This document shows, piece by piece, positions 40,036 through 47,945 of a DNA stretch of 64,000 bases. The position numbers were made by a program, and so were the translations under genes. Every line of letters starts with the position of its first letter. Within the stretch, counting starts at the first letter, position 1. Under the pieces are notes generated by a model. It had not been told where the DNA came from, did not search any database, and saw only the letters and a program-made list of their open reading frames with translations. Source of the DNA: Paralimibaculum aggregatum (lineage in GTDB: Bacteria; Pseudomonadota; Alphaproteobacteria; Rhodobacterales; Rhodobacteraceae). Where the stretch lies: positions 1 to 64,000 of the forward strand of contig NZ_BSYI01000001.1 in the NCBI RefSeq assembly GCF_030270585.1. Direction: 5' to 3'.

Positions 40036-42238
40036 GCGGCGCGCGCAGCGGTGCGGCGCTGGCCAGGCCGAGGAAGACCCGCGCCGCCGGCAGCCGCTCC
40101 CCCACCACCAGCCGCGGGCGCGACTGGAAACGCGACCACCAGGGGCTGAAGCTCGGATCAACCAGGGTGGCGGTGCCATGGCGCGCGGCCAGCGCATCCT
40201 TCTCGCGCTGGAAGCGGCGCGCCTTCTCACCCACCATGTCGGAGCCGCGCGAGGCGCTCTCGTGGTGGAACAGCGTGGCGAAGGGGGTCCAGACCACGCC
40301 ATATCCGGCCTCCCGCGCGCGGGCGCAGAGATCGACGTCGTTGTAGGCCACCGCGAAGCGCCGCGCATCCATGCCGCCGAGCCGGTGCCAGCATTCCGCC
40401 GTCACCAGCATGCAGGCGCCGGTCACCACGCTCAGCGAGTTGCGCACCGCGAGCCGGCCCATCGGCCCCGGATCGTCCTCTGCCGCCCGGTAGTACCAGT
40501 GCCCGGCATAGCCGCCGAGGCCGAGCACCACGCCGCCATGCTGCAGCGTGCGGTCGGGGAACAGCAGCTTCGCCCCGACCACGCCGGTGCCCGGATAGGC
40601 GAGGCATTCCACCATCTCGCCGAGCCAGCCGGGCTCGATCACCGAAATGTCGTTGTTGAGCAGCAGCAGCGCCTCGCCGCGGGCCATCGCCGCGCCGCGG
40701 TTGACCATGGCGGCGAAGTTGAACGGCTCCGGCCGGATCTCGTAGCGGAAATCGCCGCGCCGGGCCTCGCGGGCATAGAGCGCATGCACCCGCGGATCGG
40801 TGGAGCCGTTGTCGACCACGACGATCTCCATGCGCGGATAGTCGGTGCGCGCGCGCAGGTCGCCGATCACGCGGGCGATCATCTCGTGGCTGTCGCGGTT
40901 CGGGATGATCACCGAGACCAGCGGGCGCGGCGCCTCCGGGAAGCGCATCCGGTGCAGCTCGCCGATCAGCGCCGGCTCGGCGCGGGCCGGGCCGGCGAGG
41001 CTGGCGAACTGCTCCTCGAGCGCCTTGCGGGCATTGGCCACCGCCCGGTCCTTGCCGGCATGGGAGACGCTGCCGGCCCGCTCGGTCCACTGATAGGCCG
41101 GATAGGGCAGGTGCCGGATCTGCCCGGCGCGCAGGCCGCGGGTGTAGCGCAGCACCAGCTCGTAGTCCTGGCTGCCGTGGAAACCCTCGCGCAGCCCGCC
41201 CAACGCCGCCAGCCGCTCGCGGCGATAGACCGAGAGATGGTTGACGTAGTTGACGCCGGAGAGCAGCACCGGGTCGAAGGCCGGCTTCCAGAACGCACCC
41301 TTCGGCGCGCCGGCCTCGTCGGTCACCACCTCGTCGGTGTAGAGGAACAGCGTCTCGGGATGATCGCGGAGCGCGCGGCGCAGCCGGTCCACCGCATGGG
41401 GCGAGAGCGCGTCGTCATGGTCGACCAGCCCGACCCAGGCGCCGCGGGCCGCGGCCAGCGCGCGGTTGGTGGCATGGGCGATGCCGCGGTTCGCCCCGGC
41501 GCGCAGCACGGTCAGCCCCGGCACCCGGTCATGGGTGGCCAGCCAGAAGGCGGTTTCGGGGCTCGAGGAACCGTCATCGGCGAGGATCAACTCGGCCCCC
41601 GGCCCCTGCGCCTCGAAGGAGGCGAGCAGCCGGTCGAGCCAGGCCGGCTCGGCATCGTAGACCGGCACCAGGAAGGAGATCTCCGGCTGCACCGGCACCG
41701 GCAGCGGCGAAAGGCTCGCCTCGAGCGCCGCCATCTCCCAGATCCGCGCGAGGTTCTGGCCGAGCCCGGGCCGCCCCACCGCGGGGCGCCGCAGCCTCCC
41801 GAGCCGCGCCGCGAGCCCCGGATCCGGCCCGATCAGGTTGACCGTGAGCCCCGGCCGCCGCGCCAGCCGCGCGCGCAGCAGGCGCACGAGGCCGGCCCGG
41901 CTGCGCCGGCTCCAGCGCCGCAGCGCGAAGCGCGTGCCCGGATGCTCCGCCGGGTCGAGCCTGAGCCCGAGCCGGCCGGGCCCGGCGCGGAGATCGATCG
42001 CCAGCAGCAGCACCCGGCTCTCGGGAAAATCCACCCGCTCCGCCTCGGAGAAGCCGCCCCGCTCGCGCAGATAGACCGCCGCATCCAGCGGCCGGTCGCG
42101 CGCCTCGAGCTCGATCACCGCGAAGCGCGGCCCGGCGCGGCCCGGCGCGATGGCGATCTGCGGGTCGGGCCCCGTCGCCTCCCAGATGCCGCCGCCGCGG
42201 GCCGCAAGCTCGCCGTTCGGCGTGAATGACGTGAACAT
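39977..42238 (-). CDS. Glycosyltransferase with tandem GT2 domains
   Basis: Predicted 753 aa. The 180-residue N-terminal part is unlike known domains. GT2 domain 1 starts at about residue 188 (ISFLVPVYDAEPAWLDRLL) with LADDGSSSPETAFW, GLVDHDDALSPHAV and KPAFDPVLLSGVNYVNHLSV. GT2 domain 2 starts at about 443 (VSVIIPNRDSHEMIARVI) with VVDNGSTDPRVHALY, LLLNNDISVIEPGWLGEMV and VAYNDVDLCARAREAGY. Tandem GT2 enzymes of this type build O-antigen or capsule backbones (rhamnose- or galactose-like); the sugar is not deducible. It is the last gene of the kpsT-kpsE-kpsM-GT2 run and overlaps the copy-1 kpsE gene tail to tail. Confidence 0.88.
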   Translation of the reverse strand: MFTSFTPNGELAARGGGIWEATGPDPQIAIAPGRAGPRFAVIELEARDRPLDAAVYLRERGGFSEAERVDFPESRVLLLAIDLRAGPGRLGLRLDPAEHPGTRFALRRWSRRSRAGLVRLLRARLARRPGLTVNLIGPDPGLAARLGRLRRPAVGRPGLGQNLARIWEMAALEASLSPLPVPVQPEISFLVPVYDAEPAWLDRLLASFEAQGPGAELILADDGSSSPETAFWLATHDRVPGLTVLRAGANRGIAHATNRALAAARGAWVGLVDHDDALSPHAVDRLRRALRDHPETLFLYTDEVVTDEAGAPKGAFWKPAFDPVLLSGVNYVNHLSVYRRERLAALGGLREGFHGSQDYELVLRYTRGLRAGQIRHLPYPAYQWTERAGSVSHAGKDRAVANARKALEEQFASLAGPARAEPALIGELHRMRFPEAPRPLVSVIIPNRDSHEMIARVIGDLRARTDYPRMEIVVVDNGSTDPRVHALYAREARRGDFRYEIRPEPFNFAAMVNRGAAMARGEALLLLNNDISVIEPGWLGEMVECLAYPGTGVVGAKLLFPDRTLQHGGVVLGLGGYAGHWYYRAAEDDPGPMGRLAVRNSLSVVTGACMLVTAECWHRLGGMDARRFAVAYNDVDLCARAREAGYGVVWTPFATLFHHESASRGSDMVGEKARRFQREKDALAARHGTATLVDPSFSPWWSRFQSRPRLVVGERLPAARVFLGLASAAPLRAPLSLAGPAGDRRPMPRSARG

Positions 42239-42262
42239 GGTTCCTCCCCGGCCGCGCGGGCC

Positions 42263-43036
42263 TCATCCGCCCAGCAGCCGGCCGCGGATCGCCCGCTCCA
42301 GCACGAGGCTCAGCACGATGGTCGCCGCCGCCCAGCCGAGCACGTAGGGCCGGTCGAGCAGCGTGTCGGGATAGCCCTCGTAATAGGCCCCCCGCATCCA
42401 TTCCACGAGATGCATGGTCGGGATCCAGCTCAGCGCCTCGCCGAAGCGCGCCGGCAGCGCGCTCGGCACGAAGAGGATCCCGGAGAAGATGTAGCAGCCG
42501 ATCACGATCAGCGTGTAGATCGTCACCCAGCCGTGCAGCACCATGGCGATGATCGCCGAGAGCATGCCGCAGCCGAGCCCGAGCGCCAGCGCCGCGCCCA
42601 TCGCCGCCGCCGCCTGCACGATGTCGGCCGGCATCGGGTCGATCCCCACAGCGAGCGCGATGCCCACCAGCAGCGCCGCCATGGCGCAGCTGCCGAGCAG
42701 CTCGAGCAGCGCCCGGCCGAACAGGATGTCGAGGATCTTCACCGCCGGGAAGGCGAGCAGCTGGCGGTTCATCACCAGGCTCATCATGATGAAGCGTGAC
42801 ATGTAGTTCCAGGTCATGAAAGGCAGCAGCGCGGTGCCGAAGAACAGCTCGATGCTCTGCCCCCAGGGCGCATAGCGGCCGAGGAAGGTGTAGAACAGCA
42901 GCAGGATCAGGATATGCGCCAGCGGCCAGCTCACCGCGAGCAGGTAGCCGAGCCCGTGGTTGAAGAAGCGGGTGCGGATGTCGCGCAGCATCACCGCCCG
43001 GATCGCCCGCCCCGTCGCCGCCAGTGCCTCGCCCAT
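42263..43036 (-). CDS. kpsM: Capsule ABC exporter permease KpsM
   Basis: Predicted 257 aa with about six membrane helices. Family motifs are VMLRDIRTRFFNHGLGYLLA near the N-terminus, PFMTWNYMSRFIMMSLVMNR and the late PTMHLVEWMRGAYYEGY, as in KpsM/BexB/CtrC. With KpsT it exports the finished lipid-linked capsule across the inner membrane (ABC-2 type). It follows the KpsE-like gene by 9 nt and precedes the GT2 gene by 24 nt. Confidence 0.94.
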   Translation of the reverse strand: MGEALAATGRAIRAVMLRDIRTRFFNHGLGYLLAVSWPLAHILILLLFYTFLGRYAPWGQSIELFFGTALLPFMTWNYMSRFIMMSLVMNRQLLAFPAVKILDILFGRALLELLGSCAMAALLVGIALAVGIDPMPADIVQAAAAMGAALALGLGCGMLSAIIAMVLHGWVTIYTLIVIGCYIFSGILFVPSALPARFGEALSWIPTMHLVEWMRGAYYEGYPDTLLDRPYVLGWAAATIVLSLVLERAIRGRLLGG

Positions 43037-43045
43037 GCCGCCCCC

Positions 43046-44368
43046 TCAGGCCATGTGGTTGCGGATCGTGGCGAAAAGCCCCGCCGCCGCGCCCCAGAGC
43101 GCCAGGCAGGCGGTCAGGATCACCCCGAGCCAGAGCGCCCGGCGCGGGTGGCTCGGCTCCTCCGGCAGCGCCGGCTCGACGAAGACGTCGAGATACATCA
43201 TCCGCGCCTCGGCGACCTGGCGCACCTCCTCGAGCTTGGCGGCGGCGGCGAGGAACTGGCGCTCCGCCAGCTCCTGCTCGACCTCGATCTCGGCGAAGCG
43301 GGCCATCACCTCGGCGAGGCTGCGCCCGTCGGCCGCGCCGGCGCCGACCCGCTCGCGCCCCAGCGCCGCAAGCTGCGCCTTCAGCGAGGCGATGCGCCGC
43401 GAGAGCGCCTGCAGCCGGGCCGACGAGGGCGCCAGATGCTGCGCCTGCGCGGCATGGTCCTGCTCCAGCCGGATCAGCTCGGCGCGGGTGCTCGAGGCCA
43501 GCGCCGAGAGCGCCCCGGCCTCGGCCTCGGTGTCGAGCACGCCGGCCTCGTTGCGCGCCACCGCGAGCCGCGCCTGCGCCGCGGCCAGCCGGTCGGCGGC
43601 ATCGCGGAACAGCGCCTCCGCCTTGGCCACCGCATCGGCCCAGACGCGGGCGTTCAGCCGCTCGACCAGCGCCTCCGCCGCGGCGATCGCCGCCGCCGAG
43701 AGGTCGCGCGCGCCCTCCGGCGTGAAGGACTGCAGCCGGAACACCACGATCCCCGCCGGCAGCTCGATCTCGGCGCCCGAGAGCGCCTCCCAGCGGGCAT
43801 GCAGGTCCTCCGCCGGGGCATCCGGGGCGAGGCGGGCCACCCAGTCCCCGGCGATCCAGGTCTCCGGGCGCAGCGGATCGGCCGCCGGCCCGGTCCAGCG
43901 CGCGCGCAGCCCCTCGCGCGCGGCGAGCTCGGCCACCAGGCCCGCGCTCCCGAGATATTCCGCGATCACCTGGGTGTCGCGCTGCATCTCGATCGAGGGC
44001 AGGCCGGTGATGCCGGAGAGCCGGTCCGGCCGCGCCGCCTGGTTGACGCGCAGGATCATCCGGCTCTCGACCTCGTAGCGGTCCTCCGCCAGCCAGCCGT
44101 AGTAGACACCGGCCAGCGCCATCGGCAGCGCCACCAGCAGCGCGAAGCCGGCCCGCGCGAAGGCGCGGATCGCCCCGGCCCGCCGCCGCTCGGAGAAGCC
44201 GACATCGAAGCGCCGCCGCCGGTTGGAGAAATTGTGCCGGCCCGCCGCGGCGGAGAGCCCCTGCGCGACATGCGCGCGCAGCGCCGCCGGCCCGTCGGGC
44301 AACACGGGGGCAGCGGGGGCCGGGGTGGCTGGGGCCGGGGCGGGGCCGGTGATCCGCGGCTCGGTCAT
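43046..44368 (-). CDS. kpsE: KpsE-like inner-membrane capsule export protein, copy 2
   Basis: Predicted 440 aa from MTEPRITGPAPAP. A Pro/Ala-rich cytoplasmic lead is followed by helix AGFALLVALPMALAGVYYGW, the periplasmic motif DRYEVESRMILRVNQAARPD, a long coiled coil rich in Ala/Glu/Arg and a C-terminal helix after SHPRRALWLG. Lying between kpsT and kpsM, it is the probable standard partner of the exporter. The shared H-P-R-R before the last helix shows kinship with copy 1, but overall sequences differ. Confidence 0.88.
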   Translation of the reverse strand: MTEPRITGPAPAPATPAPAAPVLPDGPAALRAHVAQGLSAAAGRHNFSNRRRRFDVGFSERRRAGAIRAFARAGFALLVALPMALAGVYYGWLAEDRYEVESRMILRVNQAARPDRLSGITGLPSIEMQRDTQVIAEYLGSAGLVAELAAREGLRARWTGPAADPLRPETWIAGDWVARLAPDAPAEDLHARWEALSGAEIELPAGIVVFRLQSFTPEGARDLSAAAIAAAEALVERLNARVWADAVAKAEALFRDAADRLAAAQARLAVARNEAGVLDTEAEAGALSALASSTRAELIRLEQDHAAQAQHLAPSSARLQALSRRIASLKAQLAALGRERVGAGAADGRSLAEVMARFAEIEVEQELAERQFLAAAAKLEEVRQVAEARMMYLDVFVEPALPEEPSHPRRALWLGVILTACLALWGAAAGLFATIRNHMA

Positions 44369-44375
44369 CGCCGCC

Positions 44376-45029
44376 TCACCGGTTGAGCCGCAGATAGGCG
44401 GCGATGGCGAGCCCGACATCGGGATAGGTCAGCAGCTGGCCCTCGACGATCAGCGCGCCGCGGTCGCAGTATTTCGCGATGGTCTGCATCGAGTGGCTGA
44501 CGACGATCAGGTCCGCCGTGCTGCGCCGCGCATCGAAGGCCGCCGCGCAGCGCGCCTGGAAGCGGGCATCGCCGACCGCGGTGATCTCGTCGATCAGGTA
44601 GACGTCGAACTCGATGGCCATCGAGAGCCCGAAGGCCAGCCGCGCCATCATGCCGGAGGAATAGGTCTTCACCGGGTTGCGCAGATAGTCGCCGAGCTCG
44701 GCAAACTCCTGCACGAAGCGGGCGATGCGGCGCGGGTCCTCGCCATAGACACGGGCGACGAAATGGATGTTCTCCTGCCCGGTCATCTGCGGGTGGAAGC
44801 CGCCGGCGAAGCCGAGCGGCCAGGAGACCCGCCGGCTGCGACGCACGCGCCCGGCATTGGGCAGCTCGATCCCGGCGATCAGCCGCAGCGTGGTGGACTT
44901 GCCCGCGCCGTTGACGCCGAGCAGGCCGTAGGAGAGCCCGCTCTCGAACACCGCCGAGACATCGTCGAGCACCGTCTTCGGCCGCCCGTCGGTGCGGTAG
45001 GATTTGGAGACCCGCTCGAGCGCGATCAC
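44376..45029 (-). CDS. kpsT: Capsule ABC exporter ATPase KpsT
   Basis: Predicted 217 aa, usual KpsT length, from a GTG with GGAGG 7 nt upstream; the longer frame to 45098 has no homology. Walker A GVNGAGKSTTLR, signature YSSGMMARLAFGLSM, Walker B FDVYLIDEITAVGD and switch VVSHSMQT are intact. The signature is the KpsT/Wzt variant (SSGM) rather than SGGQ. It drives export through KpsM. First gene of the minus-strand exporter operon. Confidence 0.95.
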   Translation of the reverse strand: MIALERVSKSYRTDGRPKTVLDDVSAVFESGLSYGLLGVNGAGKSTTLRLIAGIELPNAGRVRRSRRVSWPLGFAGGFHPQMTGQENIHFVARVYGEDPRRIARFVQEFAELGDYLRNPVKTYSSGMMARLAFGLSMAIEFDVYLIDEITAVGDARFQARCAAAFDARRSTADLIVVSHSMQTIAKYCDRGALIVEGQLLTYPDVGLAIAAYLRLNR

Positions 45030-45149
45030 CGGGCGCCTCCGCCCTGCCCCGCGCCGCCGCGCCGCCGCCTCGCTGTCTCGCCTCTCGCCACCACGCACCC
45101 CGGTTGCGGGCTGAGCCCGTTCTGGACGGCGCCCAGAATCGCCGGGGGT

Positions 45150-45155
45150 GGTTAA
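45150..45155. promoter_or_regulatory. CtrA-like box upstream of kpsT
   Basis: GGTTAA on the plus strand (AATTAACC on the coding strand), about 120 nt before the kpsT start. A TTCTGG/CCAGAA hairpin (45120-45138) lies between it and the gene. Confidence 0.4.
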
Positions 45156-45186
45156 TTCTTGGTGAGCGGCGGCGTCTCCGCCCGCC

Positions 45187-45630
45187 TCACTGGTGCAGGA
45201 GGTCGCTCACCATCGGGCCGATCTTGCCCTCGGTGGAGCCGAACTTCTCCATGCTCAGCCCGCCGGCGCTGGCGTCATAGCTGGCCGAGCCGATCACCCG
45301 CCCCGCGTCCAGTATCTCCAGCCGCGCCGTGTAGAGATACATCGCGAGATCCCAGCGCCAGGTGGCGGTGTAGCGCATGACATGGCGGCAATGCCCGGGC
45401 GCCGGGCCCTGCACGACCTCGGTCCTGACCCCGCGCATCTCGACCTGGCGGACGAGCGCAGGCAGGAACCCCTCCATGTGGACGGCCGGGTTGGACTCGA
45501 TGCAGAGCGCGAAGATGTGGTCGGGGACGGGGGTCGCGGCACGCTGGATGCTGCAGGATGCCAGCAGCAGGACCGCTGCCGCGAGGAAATGATGAAGCCG
45601 CAAGGCCCTGCTCCGAAATGCGCGCGTCAA
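45187..45630 (-). CDS. Lipoprotein, Sbal_3080-like family
   Basis: Predicted 147 aa with a lipoprotein signal (FLAAAVLLLASCS, Cys at about residue 26). The mature domain, IFALCIESNPAVHMEGFLPA, YTATWRWDLAMYLYTARLEI and ASYDASAGGLSMEKFGST, resembles small lipoproteins of the Sbal_3080 group, whose function is unknown. It lies between the tRNA-Glu pair and kpsT on the same strand; 157 bp with a TTAACC box separate it from kpsT, so it need not belong to the capsule operon. Confidence 0.7.
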   Translation of the reverse strand: MTRAFRSRALRLHHFLAAAVLLLASCSIQRAATPVPDHIFALCIESNPAVHMEGFLPALVRQVEMRGVRTEVVQGPAPGHCRHVMRYTATWRWDLAMYLYTARLEILDAGRVIGSASYDASAGGLSMEKFGSTEGKIGPMVSDLLHQ

Positions 45631-45663
45631 TCAATCCGGACGAAGCTGCCCCGGGAGGAAGGT

Positions 45664-45739
45664 TGGTACGCCCTAGGGGACTCGAACCCCTGTTTCCGCC
45701 GTGAGAGGGCGGCGTCCTAGACCACTAGACGAAGGGCGC
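45664..45739 (-). tRNA. tRNA-Glu (anticodon CTC)
   Basis: 76-nt cloverleaf on the minus strand starting GCGCCCTTCGTCTAGTGG. The anticodon arm GCCGCC-CTCTCAC-GGCGG gives CTC (glutamate), the T-arm is GGTTCGAGTCC, and CCA is encoded. The first acceptor pair is a G-U wobble. Confidence 0.95.
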
Positions 45740-45778
45740 CCATGGGGGGGCGACTTTCTGCACCGGCTGTCCTTCGCG

Positions 45779-45854
45779 TGGTACGCCCTACGGGACTCGA
45801 ACCCGTGTTTCCGCCGTGAAAGGGCGGCGTCCTAGACCGCTAGACGAAGGGCGC
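45779..45854 (-). tRNA. tRNA-Glu (anticodon TTC)
   Basis: 76-nt minus-strand cloverleaf nearly identical to its neighbour 39 bp away. The anticodon loop CCCTTTCAC gives TTC (glutamate), and CCA is encoded. The two genes differ at only a few bases and reflect tandem duplication followed by an anticodon change. Confidence 0.95.
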
Positions 45855-45924
45855 GCCGGCGCCGGTGCAGCGCTAGATAGCGAAGGCCCGGGGATGGCGC
45901 AAGAGCAAATCCGGGCATTTTTCC

Positions 45925-45970
45925 GGGGATCGCCCGGGGGATCGCTCAGCGGATCGCTCAGGGGATCGCA
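45925..45970. repeat. 12-bp tandem repeat spanning the recJ stop
   Basis: Nearly four copies of GGGGATCGCTCA-type units (45925, 45937, 45949, 45961). The recJ stop (45958-45960) lies inside, so copy changes could alter the protein's last residues. Confidence 0.75.
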
Positions 45971-47742
45971 AGATCCTCGAGCCGCAGCTTGGCGCGCCGC
46001 CGGCCGCCCCAGTCGTCGATCTCGAGGCGCCCCGCGGCATGCACCGGCTGGCCCGAGGCCCCGGCATCGGCGAGCGCCGCGGCAAGGCCGCTGTCCTCGG
46101 CGCGGAAGGCGATGGCATCGACGCTGCCGCCCGGCCCCGCGAAGCGGCAGCGCATGTGCCCGGTGCCGACGGGCTTCACCCCCTGCACCCGCACCCCGGC
46201 GAAGGCGAGCCGCGGTGCCGGATTGGCCGGGCCGAACGGACCCGCCGCCTCGAGCCGGGCCACCAGCTCGACGCTCGCGCCGCCCGGCGCCAGCGCACCG
46301 TCGATGGCGAGATCCTCCGGCCCCGCCGTGCCCGCCCCCTGCGCCGCCAGCCGCCCGCCGAGCGCGTCCATCGCCGCCTCGAGCCGCGCCGCCGCCACGG
46401 TGAGCCCGGCCGCCATCCGGTGCCCGCCGCCCTTCAGCAGCAGCCCCTCGGCCGCCAGCGCCGCCACCGCGGAGCCGAGATCGACCCCGGGCACCGAGCG
46501 GCCCGAGCCCTTGCCCTCGGCGCCGTCGAGCCCGATCACCACCGCGGGGCGGTTGAAGCGGTCCTTCAGCCGGCTCGCGACGATGCCGACGACACCGGCA
46601 TGCCAGCCCTCCCCGGCGGCCCAGACCAGCGGGCCGTCGGCGCCGCGCGCCTCGGCCTGCTCGGCCGCCGCGGCCAGCACCGCCGCCTCGATCTCGCGGC
46701 GCTCGCGGTTCAGCCCGTCGAGCCTTGCGGCCAGCGCCGCCGCCTCGTCCGGGCAGCGGGTGGCCAGCAGCCGGGTGCCGAGATCCGCCGCGCCGACCCG
46801 CCCGCCGGCATTGATCCGCGGCCCCAGCGCGAAGCCGAGATCGCGCGCGCTCGGCGGCGCCGTCAGCCCCGCCACATCGGCCAGCGCCGCGAGCCCCGGC
46901 CGCCCGCGCCGCGCCAGCACGCCGAGCCCCTGGCGCACGAAGGCCCGGTTGAGCCCGATCAGCGGCGTCACATCGGCGATGGTGGCCAGCGCCACCAGAT
47001 CGAGCCAGGCGCGCAGGTCCGGCTCCGGCCGCCCGGCGAAGGCGCCCTGCCCGCGCAGCGCCCGGTTGGTCGCGGCGAGCAGCAGGAAGGCGACCCCGGC
47101 GGCGCAGAGATGGCCCTGGCCGGAGGGACAGTCGGCCCGGTTCGGGTTGACCACGGCCAGCGCCCCGGGCACCGCGCCCTCGGTCAGGTGATGGTCGACC
47201 ACCAGCACATCGGCGCCGGCCCGGCAGGCGGCGGCGATCGGCTCCGGCGCGGCGCTGCCGCAGTCGAGGCAGATCAGCAGGTCGTGCGCCGCGCCGAGCC
47301 CGGTCATGGCGGGCAGGTTGGGGCCATAGCCCTCGTCGATCCGGTCGGGGATATAGGGGGTGGCCTCGAGCCCCAGGGCGCCCAGCCAGTCGAGCATCAG
47401 CGCCACCGAGGCGGCGCCGTCGACGTCGTAGTCCCCAAAGAGCGCGATGCGCTCGCGCCGCCGCACCGCCAGGGCCAGGCGCTCGGCGGCGCGGTCCATG
47501 TCGGCGAGCCGGCTCGGATCGGGCATCAGCGCGCGCAACGTCGGCGCGAGGAAGCCCTCGGCCTCCTCCGGGCCGACCCCGCGCAGCGCCAGCACCCGGC
47601 CGACGATCTCCGGCAGCGCGGCGGTCTGGGCGATGGCGAGGCCGAGGCGCTCGGCATAGGCGTCGGGGCCGACCCAGCGCCGGCCGGTCACCGACCGGGC
47701 GACGCCGAGAAAGGCGGGGGGCGTTTTCGAGTCATCCAGCAT
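45958..47742 (-). CDS. recJ: Single-stranded-DNA-specific 5'-3' exonuclease RecJ
   Basis: Predicted 594 aa. FLGVARSVTGRRWVGP opens the typical RecJ start. DHH motifs are IALFGDYDVDGAASVALML (motif I), LLICLDCGSA, and VLVVDHHLTEG (DHH). LCAAGVAFLLL, LATIADVTPLIGLNR and the DHHA1 block KGSGRSVPGVDLG with LLKGGGHRMAAGLTV complete it. The C-terminal OB domain (LEIDDWGGRRRAKLRLEDLAIP) is intact. RecJ resects 5' ends in RecF-pathway recombination and mismatch repair. No ribosome site is visible before the ATG; instead a perfect palindrome abuts the start, which suggests leaderless or atypical initiation. Confidence 0.96.
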   Translation of the reverse strand: MLDDSKTPPAFLGVARSVTGRRWVGPDAYAERLGLAIAQTAALPEIVGRVLALRGVGPEEAEGFLAPTLRALMPDPSRLADMDRAAERLALAVRRRERIALFGDYDVDGAASVALMLDWLGALGLEATPYIPDRIDEGYGPNLPAMTGLGAAHDLLICLDCGSAAPEPIAAACRAGADVLVVDHHLTEGAVPGALAVVNPNRADCPSGQGHLCAAGVAFLLLAATNRALRGQGAFAGRPEPDLRAWLDLVALATIADVTPLIGLNRAFVRQGLGVLARRGRPGLAALADVAGLTAPPSARDLGFALGPRINAGGRVGAADLGTRLLATRCPDEAAALAARLDGLNRERREIEAAVLAAAAEQAEARGADGPLVWAAGEGWHAGVVGIVASRLKDRFNRPAVVIGLDGAEGKGSGRSVPGVDLGSAVAALAAEGLLLKGGGHRMAAGLTVAAARLEAAMDALGGRLAAQGAGTAGPEDLAIDGALAPGGASVELVARLEAAGPFGPANPAPRLAFAGVRVQGVKPVGTGHMRCRFAGPGGSVDAIAFRAEDSGLAAALADAGASGQPVHAAGRLEIDDWGGRRRAKLRLEDLAIP

Positions 47743-47757
47743 GCCATATCTATGGCA
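47742..47757. promoter_or_regulatory. Perfect palindrome at the recJ start codon
   Basis: TGCCATATCTATGGCA, a 7-bp inverted repeat with a 2-bp centre, begins at the first base of the recJ ATG. On the coding strand CATAGATAT could serve as a -10 element a few bases from the ATG. Confidence 0.4.
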
Positions 47758-47893
47758 CCGAGCGGGTCAGACCGCAACGACTTGTGGTATCCTCCATCGG
47801 AACGCAGGCGCAACATGCGGCTCCGCCAGATGCAGGCAGCGAGCCGCCGCGCCCGGCCGGGGCGCTGGCGGCGGCTGGTCGCCCGCCCGAAAT

Positions 47894-47910
47894 GCCGGCA
47901 CCGTGCCGGC
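47894..47910 (-). terminator. Probable glpX terminator
   Basis: The inverted repeat GCCGGCAC-C-GTGCCGGC is followed on the minus strand by ATTTC. A second hairpin (CGGGCC / GGCCCG, 47915-47932) lies between it and the glpX stop at 47946. The remaining recJ-glpX spacer (203 bp) shows nothing else. Confidence 0.5.
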
Positions 47911-47945
47911 TGTGCGGGCCATCGGCGGCCCGCCGGCCGCAGAGA

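Noticed and set aside
45664-45854. tRNA-Glu pair as an integration site of a genomic island
   Set aside because: Both tRNAs are intact, flanked by housekeeping recJ, and no integrase or duplicated tRNA end is visible.
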